Counted from the first letter of the stretch, positions 24,253 to 40,000 are shown. The stretch is DNA of 64,000 nt from Balanoglossus misakiensis (GCA_040954595.2 CM082587.2:7502001-7566000); one strand, 5' to 3'. The notes: generated by a model not told the origin, from the sequence alone. A program made the numbers and translations.

Positions 24253-27200
24253 CTACAGTGGTTGGCACGTTGCCTTATCTCCGCATCTCTTTGACGTTTG
24301 GTCACCACATGCCAGGAGCACACGCCTTGGTGTTGCTGGAGCGTCCAGACAGAATTGGCCACCTAGTCCAATGTCTTTACGAGCGGAGTGGATAGCATTC
24401 TTTGTAGCGAAGAAAACAGACGATGCCAGCAACAGGGGCGGTTCACCAATACCCTGTAAGCCAACAGAAATAAAATTGACTCACCTCAATAAGCACTGCA
24501 CCAAAAACTACTGTAAAAACGTGTTATTTTCGTGAAATACGCGAGAGCCAAAATAACGTGAAAATAAAAAGCCACGTAATTTTTTTCGGAGATAATGATG
24601 CAGTAAATGAAATAAGAGAACACAAACATTAATACTCGCGAAACAGTTGCCACTTTTGATATCGCGAAAATTTCATGTCGCGAAAATAACACGTTTTACA
24701 GTAAATAAAAAATGTCTGCAATTTAACATTTTTGAGCAATGGAATTCCTCGGAGTATTCGGAGGTATATTTCACCAAACGACACAAAAGAAGCAGGATGT
24801 GATCACGAGTTCACGAATGGATCCTAATCTTGTCAGAAATCAAAACTACTGCAGCATTTGCATCAATCTGATTAAAAGCAGATGTAGGGAACGGCGCCGT
24901 TTCCTACATCTGATTTTAATCAGATTGCATTTGCGTGTTCTGTGAAACATTACTCACATGGGTGTTTACCAAATAGATACACATGCAATTCCAATATGCT
25001 CCACGTTTTTGAAGAAATGAATCCGAGTTGTGATTGCTATTTCTGTTGTTTTGGAGGTATTCACCAAACCATGCCTTATTGCAAATTTATTGGGCTACAG
25101 CTTAACTGCAGGTGAGGTTAATTTTTTACCTGTTGTGCTCCCAGTCACAAGTTCTAACGCTTACAATGTTAAAGTTCCATTATATTTTTAAAAAAAACAT
25201 CAAATCAGTTTTTGAGGAGCGTGACATCACGGTCTGAAAAATTGAATAAATGTCTTGCATTTACCTTTGACGAGTAAATGTGCCCCGGACATTCTGAGTT
25301 CTTTAACAGTGAAACGTTGAATTCTTTCGGTATGTCGTGAACACGTGGTATTCGGTATGCGCCTGGCCCGCTATTGATTAACTCTCCTTTGTTTGACCAG
25401 GTTATTTCTTCCCTCATGAAAAGTCCATATCCTTGTATGAAAGCACCTTCAATCTGAAAACAATTGCGTGTCACACGGGTAATTCTTCACGTATACTCAA
25501 TAAAAGGACATAAACAAAATGGATACATGTCCACCCACAAGACTGAAGTGTCGAGGTCAACATGCGCCTGAGAGTCGAACATATGGGTCGCATTGTGTAC
25601 AAAAAATAACATGCAAATGTAGACATAGTGCAAATCAGCATGAATGTGTATATCACAGTACGTTGTCCACCATTTACAATTAACAATAGGTAAATCGTTT
25701 GGTCGCAAAATGCCACTCGCACAATTATAAGCTATATATTACCTGTCCAATATCAATCGCTGGATTAATGCTTCTACCACAATCCATGACAATATCGGTA
25801 CGTAGTAATGTATGTTCTCCTGTTAAGACATCTATTTCAACTTCTGAACAGGCTGCTCCATAAACAACGTAACATAATCTCCCATCAACTCCCCCACTAC
25901 GAAAATATATATATATGGTGGTGAAGCTGGAAAGTTTTGTAGATGGTATAATGTACAACATGCTACATTTCTTGAATTGGACATATTTATGTTTTTCACA
26001 GTGCGAATGCCATATCGCGAAAATAACAGCCTTTAAATAGCCTTTATGGCACTATACTGTCAGAATATCCCTGCATTGCTCGTGCAACACTATTAATACA
26101 AGACTTTATTCTGAAAGTTGCCAGCCTATACAACAGGATATTAATTGTTTCAGGAAGGAGAACATAAAATCATCAGACAGTTTCAAAAGGCTATGCCCAG
26201 ACATAATCTTCTACCGGTAAATGTATTTGAAAAATTCAATGCAACAACAGAAGACCTGACATCATACATAACATCAGACTCCGACTAACTGAAGGACTTG
26301 TAACTGTACTGCTTGGAGAGCCAATGCAGTTGACTGTATTGTTTTCAAATCCCCCGAAACAGTCACCTTGGTAAATAACTGATGGGCACTTAAGGGGATT
26401 TTGATTGTGTTATTTCTTTGCTCTATGTAATATCTTCATCATGCATCGGACATCATCATAGGAGAAACCATAATGATATAGTGCTTGCATTTGCGTGACG
26501 TTACTTTACACCATTGATATAATTATGTCCATCCGATTGAATTTAAACTATTTGACTACTGCTGACTGTGTGTGTGGATGTGTGTGTCTGCCTGCTGTCC
26601 GTTCGTATATCTGTCTGTCTGTACTTAATGTTACCGTCATAAATTTCGCTATCACACCACAACACCTAACAAATACAGATCTAGAATACTAAGTAGAACT
26701 TACGTGAAGAATCCTGTTGCACAAAGGTTGATTCCATCCAAATAAGCTTGCAGTACCTATTAAAATTTCAAAAGCAATGATAAAGTACTTTTACTCTAGG
26801 TAAAAGTAATTGCTGCCTACCTAAGTGAGTGATGAAAGTCTCAAAAGGTCGACACAATTTCAAGATGGGCGATTTTTAAGAAATTAAAGTTCATAAGCTA
26901 AAGTGATTTTGGGTCATTCTGAAACTTTGTTAGAGAAAAAATAACAAAATGTGATTAAAGTCGAATGAGTTTATTATGCTAACTACACAGACACATGTTT
27001 GACCAAAAAGAAGTCATGAAATACATTAATATACCAATTATTCAAACATTTACTACAGAGTTGTCAACCTTTTATCCAGAAAAAGATTATTATAATGTGA
27101 TGTGACCCCCTAGCACGTAGTATAAAACCTACTTACGGGAGTAACCATTTCAGTCAAGCTTAGGTAAATACTTATATGTAGGTGTGTGTGTGTGAACACG

Positions 27201-30200
27201 CGAGTTAAAATAAAGAATGAAGGAAACCTCATCCATCCCACCACTTAGTTACTGAAAACTCTCTTATTCACGAAAACATCTGACGTTTGTATGTGCACCC
27301 TGACAGTGCCCGGTTTGCTTTACAGCCACTTACCCACTCCTTCCAAGTTCCTCCAGGTTTGGCATCAACATACGGTTGTAGTTTGCTTTTGATCTTTTCA
27401 CATGCTTTCTTCATTGGATAAAAAGTGCAACAGATTTTAAAAAAATGATTACGAATTATATTTCAGGATACCGTGCACATATACGTATCAAAGACAAGTT
27501 TGCAATTATGCACCGGTAGTAGATGCTGATCAGTGAAAAATTATTGACGTGTATGCGTTAAATGTCCACGAGAAGGAAGTTTCTGAAATATGCATAGAAG
27601 AGGCCCTTGTCACATTCTCAAGAGACTGATGAACGTTTACAGAATTCAGAGCCCAGAATAATTCATGCTCATCGGATATTGACAGATGATGATAACAATT
27701 CGCACATGCTGGAAAGAATAATTAGGGAGGCAGATTTGAGCACACACACAAACAAAAAAACAAACAAACAAACAAACAACAAGAAATACGTCGGGTGGTA
27801 GAAATATGAAAGGATTTGTTGAGGCAGAAATTCACCTCTGTGAAAATTTTGGCGCCTCGTTAGACAAAATATCCCCAACTCGTGTGACAAATCTGATCAC
27901 AGGTCCATGGGGTGTAAGATTTTAGTATTTCCCGATACCTTTACAGCATTCCCATTCATATCTGTGCTGATACTCGATGATGTTGGAGATACATTTGGTA
28001 TTACTTGCACTCCGGCAGCTGATACACCAATGCACTCGGTTGGTATCCCAAGTTCGTGGCTTGCTATCTGGATAAGCTTGGTGTGAAGCCCTTGTCCCAT
28101 CTCAACTCCGCCAACGTTAAGAAAAACAGATCCATCAGTGTGCACTAGAACGAGGGCACCTCCCTGTTAATATGTGGACATAACAGAGGGTTATTCTTCA
28201 ATCTCAAATGCCAATATTTAATGAGTTGAATGGAGTCGGATCCTGCCCTCAACCGCGCGTGTGATTGAGGCACAGCCCAAATAGCAACACAGCTGCAACA
28301 CTCGGCAGTCATGGCCAGTTCTTGACGGGTACAATCTGTCTACCAAACTTGGGAGGGGTCCACTACCCGAAGAGCCAACAAAAGCAATTCCAGCTATAAA
28401 AATGATTAATAAACCATGCGAAAAAGTCTTGATAATAGCGAACGCAGCGTCGACAACTTTTTGCCGGGGCTTGATGCTTGTCGGAAATGCCATAGGAAAG
28501 GAACGTAAGTCGAATTGCCGAAACTATAAATAATCGACCATCTCGTTAGTCTTCAGTGTTTATTTATCTCCCACAAACAGAGCAAAATGGCCAGAAGTGG
28601 TTGGCTTCATGTGCAATGCAGGGATTTAATATATATTTTCGAGAGACCGCTAATGAGTGAAAGTAAGAAAGACAAAAAAAAATACTTTTGTCATATAGGT
28701 CTCTTCACCCAACCCGATGTCATAATTGAGGAAGTGGTCACCCAACCCTCGCAGCTACATGTTTTCGAAGATTGAAAATGTTTCTTTCACTTTATGAAGT
28801 TGTATTGTTTGTGGACTTATCATGTTCCCTTTGGTGAAGCATATGGCTTTGGATTAATTGCGAGATAACATAAGTAAACAAATAAGAATGCTTAACTTGC
28901 TTCTGTGTTTACAGGATGTGAATCAGAGATTTTTCAATTATCAAAATCGTCCCGAAAATGTGTTATTTCGAAGTTCAATGAAAAGTTGTTCGATTACACT
29001 TTCACATAGCAAACACTGCACTTAAAATGCAACCTTACCATCTGATACGTTTTACCAATATCCCCGACCATATAGTCAACTGGGATGATCGAAATCCCTC
29101 TTTTCACCCATCTATGACACCTGAAACAACAACATTGTGTAACGTTCATTTTCGTCCGTCCTAATCGTCGGTACCAACAAAAATGTATAGCAGAACTATT
29201 CTCATGTTATTGGAACTCAGGCTACCAGAAAGTAAAAGGTGGCAACAGCGGAGTTGCGCAATATGCCGTGTGTCCTGAGACATGTATTAACATGTACCCT
29301 CCTGTTTGTGAAGTGTCTTTTAGGGAGTTATAAGAGGTCAAGAAACAATGTTAACAAAAGGGTGAATTTTACCTGTTGAAGATTTCAATATCCTTTTGTC
29401 GATTTAAAAAGTCACTTGAGATGAGACATTCCTCCCAACACTGCTGTCCGTAACATTGCTCAACAGCTTGGCCATCATCCTCAAAATTACGTTCTCTAAC
29501 CTGTGATGAAGCAATATACCAGTCTGTCAGTTACTTATTCTGTCGATCGGTCATTAACCATTAACCGATCAATCGATCAGTCAATCAATTGATGAAATAG
29601 TGCAGGTCAATCTAACGACCGACCGGACGACCCTGACTGTGGACCAACCAATCAATCAACTCTGAAGAAATGGGAAGGTATGCACATGCGCAAGTTTTGA
29701 CACGATCGAATTTCGTAATGGTGGCGCATTATAGTTGTGAACAGGAAGACAGTGATTTTTTGCCGCAATTTATTGGGTCGATCGGGTGAGTTAAGTAGGG
29801 GGGGGTGTCCATCGATTTTGTGAGTCTTGTTAATGCTTAGTATAAAGTTTGAGACTCTGGAAATGCCAAAGATCATTATATTTCGTCGATTCCAGAAACG
29901 TGGCCAGTAAGAGCTTTCAAAACTTAAATTTCTTCATGTGATGTTGGGTATCAGAAGGCCAGAACATCGCGCAAGCACTCATACGACGCGAAACCTGGAG
30001 ATCATCTTACATACCGATTTAATGTTTTTGCCACTTAACAATAATAAAAGACCGAGAAAGCAGTACTACATGCGCATCTGTGTCAAATACCGCACTTCCT
30101 GCATACAGTTAATATAATTCGTCTGTGAGATTCGCCTTGCGTGTATTTCCCCTGACACATAATAACAAGCAGAATTCCAGGTTTACCTTTGAATGGCTCT

Positions 30201-33200
30201 TGTCATACCGCAGGGAAAATTCAGACATAATGTTCTCCATGATGATGGCTGTTTGTGGTTTTCCAAAACCTCTGTAAGCAGTGTTTGGAGGTGTATTCGT
30301 CTTGCATACCTTTCCTTGAAACTGAAAATGCTCAATATCGTATCCTCTTTCCATGAAGGGGAGAGCATATCTCATTATCTGTGTGTTTGGGGAGGGGTAC
30401 CGATTAAATGAAAAGAAGATGAAAATACAGTTAGGTACTTTACATATTTTAGATTTGAAAGTTGAAGCTAACGTACACTAGTCACTTGGCGTGTTAGTGA
30501 TTCAGTTGTTCGCAGTCTCTTATTATCTTTCGTATATATGTTTGCCTTTGGGTGAGATTCAGTATTGGGCTAAGTTTCAGTATCTGCTCACCAGACAGGC
30601 ACACAGACAGACAGACAGACAGACATACAGGGGTGTAGGCTTCTGTATGTGAACATGGGAACCTAAATTGTCTAAACGAAGAGACGCTTACAATGCATTG
30701 GCAGTCCTCGTAGTATCCTCCTTCGAAATAGATCTTCATATCGAGCGCCTTCAAAGCGTCGTCTCCTGCAAAGCCGGCTCTGTACTTGGCTAAAACTGCC
30801 ATCCTCTTGCCGGTAGTTTTCATGTCTTCATCTCTTTCTAATACCAACCGAACCGGTTTCTTCACTCTTTGAAAAAAGAGAATTAAATTCAAATCGCATT
30901 AATAATGTTGATTTTTGTCATACCCGTATGTACAGGGACAATTGGAGAAAACTGATATCGATAAAATTAATAAAAGCCCCAGCTATATGATCTCTTGCAA
31001 CGGGCGCCACTGAATTCATTTGATACGTAACAAGCGACCTTATTCCCGATTCATATTCCCCTTGGGGGGAGGGGGGCTCAAAAAAGGGATTAGGGAGTCG
31101 TCACCATGGACACATGTATTTCTCCTAATTGCTCCTCACTCACGTACTCTTGATAAGGGTTGGTGTACCGGTAGGTGTCAAGGTAGGGGTAAGTTAGGGT
31201 TTGGGGCGGTTAAGAGAAAAGCACCAATAACAATCTGTACAAGAATTTTACATTTCGCAGAGAAACCGGTATGACAGCATGAAGCTGGCTTCACTTAGGG
31301 ACCGTACAGTTTTTACGGCTGGGGGGTGGGGTTGGCAAGTTTGTGTCATAGGTTTTCAAAATCAGGCCGACCCCCCCCCCCACCTTCACCCAGGACCAAA
31401 AAATGATGACCCCCCCCCCCTTTTGATAGGCCCAAAAATATGATGACACCCCCCCCCCACGCCGAAAACATTCGCCGTCCTGATCCTATGTACACTGTAT
31501 GCAATAAAGGGAATGAGGCTCCTCACACGTCAATTATACATTTCTGAAAGTAATTCAAGTATATAATAGTATATCGTTGTAATAAATACATTTATGAATA
31601 AATGAAAATGACAAGTCAATACAATAGTTGCTAGAATTGGTAAAACACGAAAAGGGGGGGGGTCCCACATAAGAAAATTTTGTAAAATACAGTGCTCAGA
31701 GTTGCATTTTAATGAACTCTAAAGCAAATAACTCAATGTTGGGGAGGACCAATTTTACTTTTGCCACTCCACTCAAAGTATGCATCGGTGGGGTGGGATG
31801 GCAAGTAGTCTGCCCTGGTACACTGGACAAACCAGCCAATAAATGAAATGTGGCGAAGAATGGAGGCAGTGGGTGTGGGAGGGGGTGTCCCGCTCCACAT
31901 TAGGGCGCGAAACTGCAATTTTGTGGACTCAAAAGCAAAAGTTTGCTGGCAAAAGTATGTGACCCCCCCCTAAACGTTTACAATAAAAAGATGACCCCCC
32001 TTTTGAACTTCAAAATTTTAGTGACCCCCCCCCCCCTGGATTTTGCCGCCCCCCGGCCGTAAAAACTGAACGGTCCCTTACTTGTTTGCTGCAGCCGCGC
32101 AAACTGCTCCATACTGGGTGGGACGGAGATCCTTACCGCCAAAAGAACCACCGAGTCGAAGAGTGCTACAGGTGACCTTATTACAGTCCACACCAATGAC
32201 ATCAGAAACTACTTCCTAGAAGAGTAGCGAGCCATATTACGACAATGAGAACAACAAATTCCTTTGAAATCGCAAATCATATTGTGCTGATCGCGTCCAT
32301 CACCAATCCGTTATCATACGGAATTCATTAAACATAACAGTCATAGGTCGTTACCTGTAATTAATTGCATGGCTACTTCTACTTTTAATATACCTAATGC
32401 AAATGACTTAACTTGAGATTTTTTATACAAAATCTGCAATGTATTTGAGGGAATATTTCAAGGTTTTGGTAATAATATGTCTTCCCAGGATACGCTTGTC
32501 CGACTATTTTAGAATACCAAGGATGTGTATCTCTAGGGTAAATCTACGTTAGCTTAGTTTATATGCGGCAAAGTCTGCGCGCAGAGTATGATGTATAATA
32601 AAACATATTATTATTGCTGTAAGCTTTAATAAGAAGATTCAATTTACCTGCAGTGCACGCAGACCATGGGAGGTTGCGAAAACTTCCATTATTTTACAAC
32701 CGACGCCAGGAATAGCTCGTATACAAATTGGCTCCGTATAGTAATGCTCCTGTCCGCCAATTCGAAACTCTCCTTCAAAAATGTGGTCTGACTCATCGAA
32801 GCCTCTGTCAGGATCACCCAATTTACGGTTGACAGTATAATCAAAAAATAATCCATGTTGAACAGCGTCCTTGGAAATATTAAAACATAGTTTACAAAAA
32901 ATTATAGTCAGCAGCCCCAAAATAATTTCAGAATAATAACCGACTTTGTAAACAAACGTTGTGGTATTAGTTTGCGCAACAGACCACACACATAAATAAA
33001 TTCCAAAACAAAATGCTGATATGTTTCTGATAGGCATTGTGCTACAGGATGTATTGGTTATAAATGAAATAATCTAATCAAATTCCTTCACCACCTGATG
33101 AAAATACACATTTGAAGCATACCTCAATGGTGAGTACGGCCTCAAGATCTTCGTATGTCACCTCTATGCACTTCACAGCACGTCTGGCAATCCGCTGGCT

Positions 33201-36200
33201 CGTAGCTAATATACCACCGATAACCTCACCGACGTATTTTACCTGTGAGTGAGAATGGACCATTAGAAAACTGCAACAAGTACAGATCTTATCCATTTCT
33301 CAAGTTGATGTGCACATGTATGTATATATGCATATGTTCATCATCATTTTACTTGAAGGCAATGGGTCCTGCAGACAGGTCTGAATAACGGCTCATGACG
33401 AGAAAACTTTTGACAAACGGGCAACCTGCTCGGAACCTCTCTTTCAGCAAAATGAACGGTCGTACTATTTTAAATGATTAACACTTTCAAGTATAGAAGC
33501 ATAGAAAGTAAACTTGCTTTGTCCTTTGGCATACCTCATCTTCAGCAAAAATCTTTTCTTTAGTAATCCTGTTGTAATTCTGTCCAGTGATTGCATGTAC
33601 ATCAACATACGCAACCACTCCGTCCATTGCCAACGCTGCAGCGGTGTTCACTGATCTACAAACATAAGATATTGGTTTACATTTATCACATAAATCCCCT
33701 GAGGTGTATGCACCTAGAGGACAGATTTTAAGATAATAATGCTCCTCTGGGTGTGTTTTTCAAAACAAGAACACACAGTGTTCCATATCCTGTTTTCATA
33801 CAAATCATTATTTTAATTTTTTTTTCATAGAGTTAACACAAAGATTGGCGGCAATTTTGAATTATATATTGGTCGATGTCTTGAAAAAATAAAATCTTAA
33901 AAAAGGAAAACCCACCAAATAAGCAATCGTAGGCGTCTTATTGGGTGGGACCATTTCAAAAACAAAAAAACAGCAGTATTTACCTTATCTTGGCGTGTGG
34001 TTGACTACTTGTCAACAGGGCCATAAACAGCTCATCTGATGAATAATCATGCAAATAAAGATTTACAAAATTTAATGTCAAGTCAAAAATTCAACAATCA
34101 ATTTTTCAACCCTCGTGCAGGGAATGGTGGAGTTTTGGCTTGTTATTTTTTTGATAGGGGTGTCTAGATTTCTTATACGTTGACGTATCAAACACAGAAG
34201 CGAATTTTCTGCCATGTGTTGGCGCCTGTAGTAACCCCCCCCCCCAAAAAAAAAAAAAATAAAAAAAAATAAAAAAAATAAAACGACATTCAACTAAATT
34301 GGAGTTATTACATGTCCTTGGTGTGAGGGGTTCTTTTTTGTACACGACGTGTTAACTAATAAGAGCTTGTGTGATTACCTTCCCTTCTTGGTACGTCATC
34401 CTGAAACATTAACTCGCCAGATGTAAGCTCCCAAGATTCTGAATTCACGATTGGTTCTCCGACTGCACCCAGTGTATTACTCTGCAAAATGACGTAATTC
34501 ATATTGGATTTTTGTCTGACGTCAGTTTCAGTACTCCCAGAAGATACAGTTTTATGATTAATTCATTTAAAGCAATGGAACAACTTCATTGTCATTTTAT
34601 GTGCACAACGTGTTAATTACTGCAATGACCAAGGTTTCCTTTTAGGTCGTCGTGTTCTTCATTTAAAGTTACTTTATCATCTTGCAGTCGTTCACAACGG
34701 TGCTTTAATATTTTCAAACATGCTATAAGCACATCTATCTATTACCATGTATGGTGATGCCGCCAAAATACACATTTGGCGATATTCAGTTTTCCATATT
34801 CAGTTTCAAATCCCCGAAAGAAAGATATTTGACTTTCTAAAACCAAAAATTGGTGTTCAGTGAGCTGAAAAGAGTTAACAGTCCTGGTCTTTAAGGGAAG
34901 ATAAGGTCATACGAAAATTTGGTAACAATTTACACAAAACCAATAGTCAGTTTGTACCTGCCAAATTTGAGTTCCTTTAATTGCTTGGGTAGGACATAAG
35001 CTCATTCGTCCGTCAGTATCTATCATTTCCTGGCCCGTCTCTTTTCTGACCATGTAAAAGAACTTGAAAAAAAAGTTCTTCATGGTCATCATTTTAAACT
35101 CTTTCGATTCACTCATGCTGGCATCATCACGCGTCACTTCGCTTGATGTTATTATAACGTTGGAGTGCTTGTGTATAATTTTGAAGATTTCTTCAATAAT
35201 TGCTTCGTCCCACATTCTTAATAGAGATAAAATATATTTACATATCATTACAGGCAGTTCAAACCATCCATTTTCATACAAATGTTATAAAACAGCTACT
35301 TGTACAATGTATGCCAGTTAATGGTTAAGTGAAATGGTAAATGCGTAACAAAAACATTTTAAAACTGGCGTCATGAGTACAGTGAATTTGATCTGAATAG
35401 AGCATTTTCCGAACTTGGCGAAATCGTATGTGAAACAAAAAAACACAACTCATGGCCCGTCGTGGCACAAAAGTTACAGGTTTGATGAATTGCAACTATT
35501 CTAGTATCATACAACGCTTGAATAACCCATAATGACGAAAATCAAACAAGCCTCGCGAGATCTTGCAACTAGTACTTCGCTTATCAACAAATGAAGAAAA
35601 TAAACAAAATCGACTAAAACGTGGTTACAGATAACAGAACAAATATGAATCGATATAAACTAATTTGAACAACCTTTTCTTCAAAACCTGTACATCATTC
35701 TGGATTCTTTTCGATGCGAGCAATCCAATCCCACCATAACGAACATGTAGGTCATCAACGGTACATGCAGTCGCACTACGGTTGAGGCGAACCCTCATGC
35801 CTGCACTGACAACGTCGAGTTCATTGTCCCTTCTGTGTGGAGTGCGGGTATGATATGACCCAAAATATTCGTCCTATCGAGAATCAGTGTTAAAATAATG
35901 CATGAACAGTGTTCTTCGAATAAGAATAAACGTAACAAGAAAAATGTATGACAAAAGTAAAAAAAAAGGCTATCAAATATTCCAGAACAGCCAGTGCTAG
36001 CTTGTATATAGCATAGAAAACTACAGAAAACTTCGGTATAAAGTGTTTACGTATATCACATATGAGATGGCAAAAACATGACACAATGCTTGATGGTCGC
36101 AGTTTAGATATAATAGTGAATGTGTGTGCGTAGGGTGGTGGCACTGAATCATGAATGCGATACCGAGTTCCAAAATGTCTTCAACTTTTACATCAACAAG

Positions 36201-36850
36201 TAAGTGTGAAGGTGGACAGGTACACTGCGCTTCCCGATTATGCTACACGGGGTATATGTGTGTATGTGTATAGTACGCTATATATGGTGCACATAATGAT
36301 CCCACTACATGAATATGTCCTCCACCGTGTGTCAATCGGTGTCAACGACTTACTGGTTTTGTGAGGGAAATTACGATGGACTGCACAATTTCGTCGGCAC
36401 GAACAGCTACCTTTCTCTCGGGTAAACACAATTCTTGTGCTGCAATAGTCCTCCTTGAAGCACCTGTTTAATGTTTATTTCGATTAAAATGAAAACAAAC
36501 GGGTAGTCTATTATATCAAAAACTTGTATTTCTATGAAATGTTGGATTTGTGAACTCAAAAACCTGGGCATGTAGCGTTTTCGAACTAATATTCATATTA
36601 TGGAATTTACTGCTGCTGAATAGTTTTACCTTTGTTTCCAACAAGTACTGCTTCACAACCAGCAGCGATGAGTGGTGGGATAATATCAGAGGTCACCAGA
36701 GCTGCAACAAGGTGCCCCCCGAGTGTCTAAAAAGGCGTTAAAAGTGATAGTTAATGTTTCTATTCTACATACATACATACATACATACATACATACATAC
36801 ATACATACATACATACATACATACATACATACATACATACATACATGCAC

Positions 36851-36881
<31 letters not shown>

Positions 36882-36932
36882 TACATACATACAAACATAC
36901 ATACATACATACATACATACATACATACATGC

Positions 36933-36963
<31 letters not shown>

Positions 36964-37049
36964 TACACACACACACATACATACATACATACATACATAC
37001 ATACATACATACATACATACATACATACATACATACATACATACATACA

Positions 37050-37080
<31 letters not shown>

Positions 37081-40000
37081 GGAAGGATGGGTATAGATAG
37101 ATGGATTGATGAATAGATGGATATATAATAAAATTACAGCAGTGTTTCTTGTTTGTGGTCCACCCACACATAGTATCGTCTGTTTCAACTCTTTTAGAAC
37201 ACGAGTCTTCAATGCTGTAAAAAAAGAAGTATTTCTTCATCAAATGTTGTCAAAGCTGGGACACATGTGCAGCACGTCGATAGTAATGTCATTTAATGGC
37301 AGAGATAAGCAAGGTGTGTGTGATTGTTCTGTTGGTAGGTGAGCGATTGAGTGAATGAGCGCACAACCAAAGGGATATTCAAAAACTTTCAGACATCCTT
37401 TTTACTATAAAGGGGCAACATATAATTTAAGGGTGCTTGTATCAAAACTGGGGGAGCACATTTATCCCGTTTCTGGTTAATTGTAGATAAAATGTGGTCA
37501 CATTTACCTGGAAGTTCAGATATCAGTGTGTCAAAGGTGTTGATAACTTCAGACATGGGAACCGCACTACCAACACTGACATCGTCTTCCCCAACGTCAA
37601 TCTTTCGGAGTTCATGAATGTCAGACACCGACATCATGATGGCATGGCTCGACTTTTGCAGCAGCACGTTCAACCCTGCAATTAATGCGTCATGATGAAG
37701 CACGTCGTGCACATTGTGTTTTTGCAAATTTTTAAAGGGTGGTGGTCGTCAGTCTGCAGCTGTGGGTATGGATCCCCATGGGAAATACAATTTTAAGCTA
37801 AAAATATGTATTTATGAGGTTGAGGTAGTATACGCATAATTGTTTTGTCCATCCCAGTGTCCAAAATAATTAGTCTCTAGTTTCAACTGGCAACATTTAA
37901 TGCGTAACTCCTCGTTGATAAGATTTGTCAGTGTGCTAACTAATGCATACCTATGTCATTGTTTCCCGCAACCAGCTTCACGTTTGGTTTCAGCTGTTTA
38001 ATTTCCAATGCTTGACGCAGCGATGTTGGTTTAATCCACAAGACACGGGGACCTCTACACATAAAGGTGCCAGTATGCAATTCTTGGTTAGTCTGTTAAA
38101 TAAGAGAATATGAATTTATATTCAATCCTTATCAGTAGATTCCGCCTTCTTTCAGTTTTGGGCTCTGGCGTACGTTGTCAGTAGGCAAATCTTTTCGGCA
38201 AAAACATAGTCAATTTATGTTGGAGTCACATATGCAAACGTTGATACTGTTACATAGTCTTGATTACCCAGACGGCGCTTGTGAGCTGTCTTCTGGACGC
38301 CCACAGAGAGTCTGCGATAGTCCAAAAATTTTGACACGTGCACTATACCGGTATATGGACATAATCTTGTGTAAATTAGAGATGATTGTATTCCTTCAGA
38401 GGTATGCGGTCACCTAGACAAACAAAGCTAATATTACCAAGGCAAATTGAGATTTAACCAAAGGAATATTTTCACGGGGTTGCCACGCGAAGACGTGCCC
38501 CACAACATGTTCACCCATAGGTTTTACACGTGTAAATTAGAGGTGACTGTGTTCCTTTAAATTAAATTCACACCCAGTGTTCCTGGATAGAAATAACTAG
38601 CTATCGATGGCACATGTAGACGGCACTTACGAGCAGCTCTGGAGGAAATATGAATTCCTGAGTCTCGCTTTTCGTTGGTTTGTCATTTTCATCCGTGTCA
38701 ACAGTCCCTTCACAGACTGCACCATTAGAACGACAACACCCCACTCCGTTGTTTTTCTTGCAACAAGAATCCTACCGTAGAATAAACAAGTTTTTTAAAG
38801 AAGAGAGTGCGATGTAAACTGTGTAACTCATTAGAATACATGTAGTATGATTCTTTAACCAACCGTTATATAGTTTATTCTTGCACTGGTGTAACTTAAT
38901 TTTTGTTTCTATATACGCACGTAATATTTCATATGTCGTGAAAGTTCGTATCTGATTGCATGCGTTCGAAGTTTGTAACACGGTTCAATTGTGGTCTTTA
39001 CCTGTGAAAAGGTGTACATTCCCTGTAATATCGGCCTGTATCCAGTACATCGACAGATCATGCCACTCAAAGCATAGTCTATTTCTTCCTTCGTTGGTAA
39101 AGGATTGTTGCGTAGCAACGTGTACATGTTCATCACCATGCCTGGGGTACAAAAGCCACACTGTAGCCCATGGCTTTTGATGAGTTGTTCCTATATTGAA
39201 CATAAAGGAAAGGTTACGTTATGCAATTTTATGTATTCATTGTATAGTAATGTTATATACACACATTAAAATATGACCAGACCAAGAATTTGACAAAAAC
39301 CGTCAACAGGAAACAGGAAGTATCTATTACTACTCTCACATGCAATGATTATTACTAGCGTAGGCAGGCAGGCAGGCACTCTTTGTGATGATACTGACCT
39401 GTATAGGGTGAAGCTTATCGGCGACGCTGCCAACACCTTCGATTGTAGTAATGGCCTTGCCATGTACTGAACAAATTGGTACCAAGCAGGCCGTGACACA
39501 GCAGTGACTGAATATACAGAAACACCAACAGAAAAATATAAGCCTTATGTAAACGTATCGAACATGTAAATCAACTACAATGGTACGATCCCACGACCTC
39601 CATGATCGCAACTGTGCAATGTCAGTTTTCTTCATTGTATATTTCAATGTGACGGAAGTAAATCGATCAAAACAGGTTGCATATACGCAACTAAGTCACG
39701 AGAAAAGGTTAATCTGCACACCCGCACCGTTCCACCCGTACACCACAGGACTGTGTGTATACCGACCTTATCTTCGAAGACCCGGGATCAAAAGTCGAAA
39801 TCATCACTGTACACGCTCCACATGAACCTTCTCCGCACGATAATTTTGTTCCTTTTAAACATACTTTGGTTTTAATTAAGGAAAAAGCTTTATAGCATTG
39901 AAGTGTCGAACAAGCCCGCTTTGAGGAACTACACACCTCAGAGGCCAGCATTTTTCAGAAGATCATAGACCATGAGCTGCTAGGGGTTTACCTCCCCCGA

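Noticed and set aside
34078-34345. Minus-strand frame rich in Phe and Gly
   Set aside because: Translation of poly-A and poly-C tracts inside an intron of the molybdo-flavoenzyme gene.
36686-37243. Several 80-185 codon open frames of repeated Tyr-Ile-His-Thr or Met-Tyr-Val-Cys
   Set aside because: They are translations of the ACAT microsatellite in all frames; no family resemblance.
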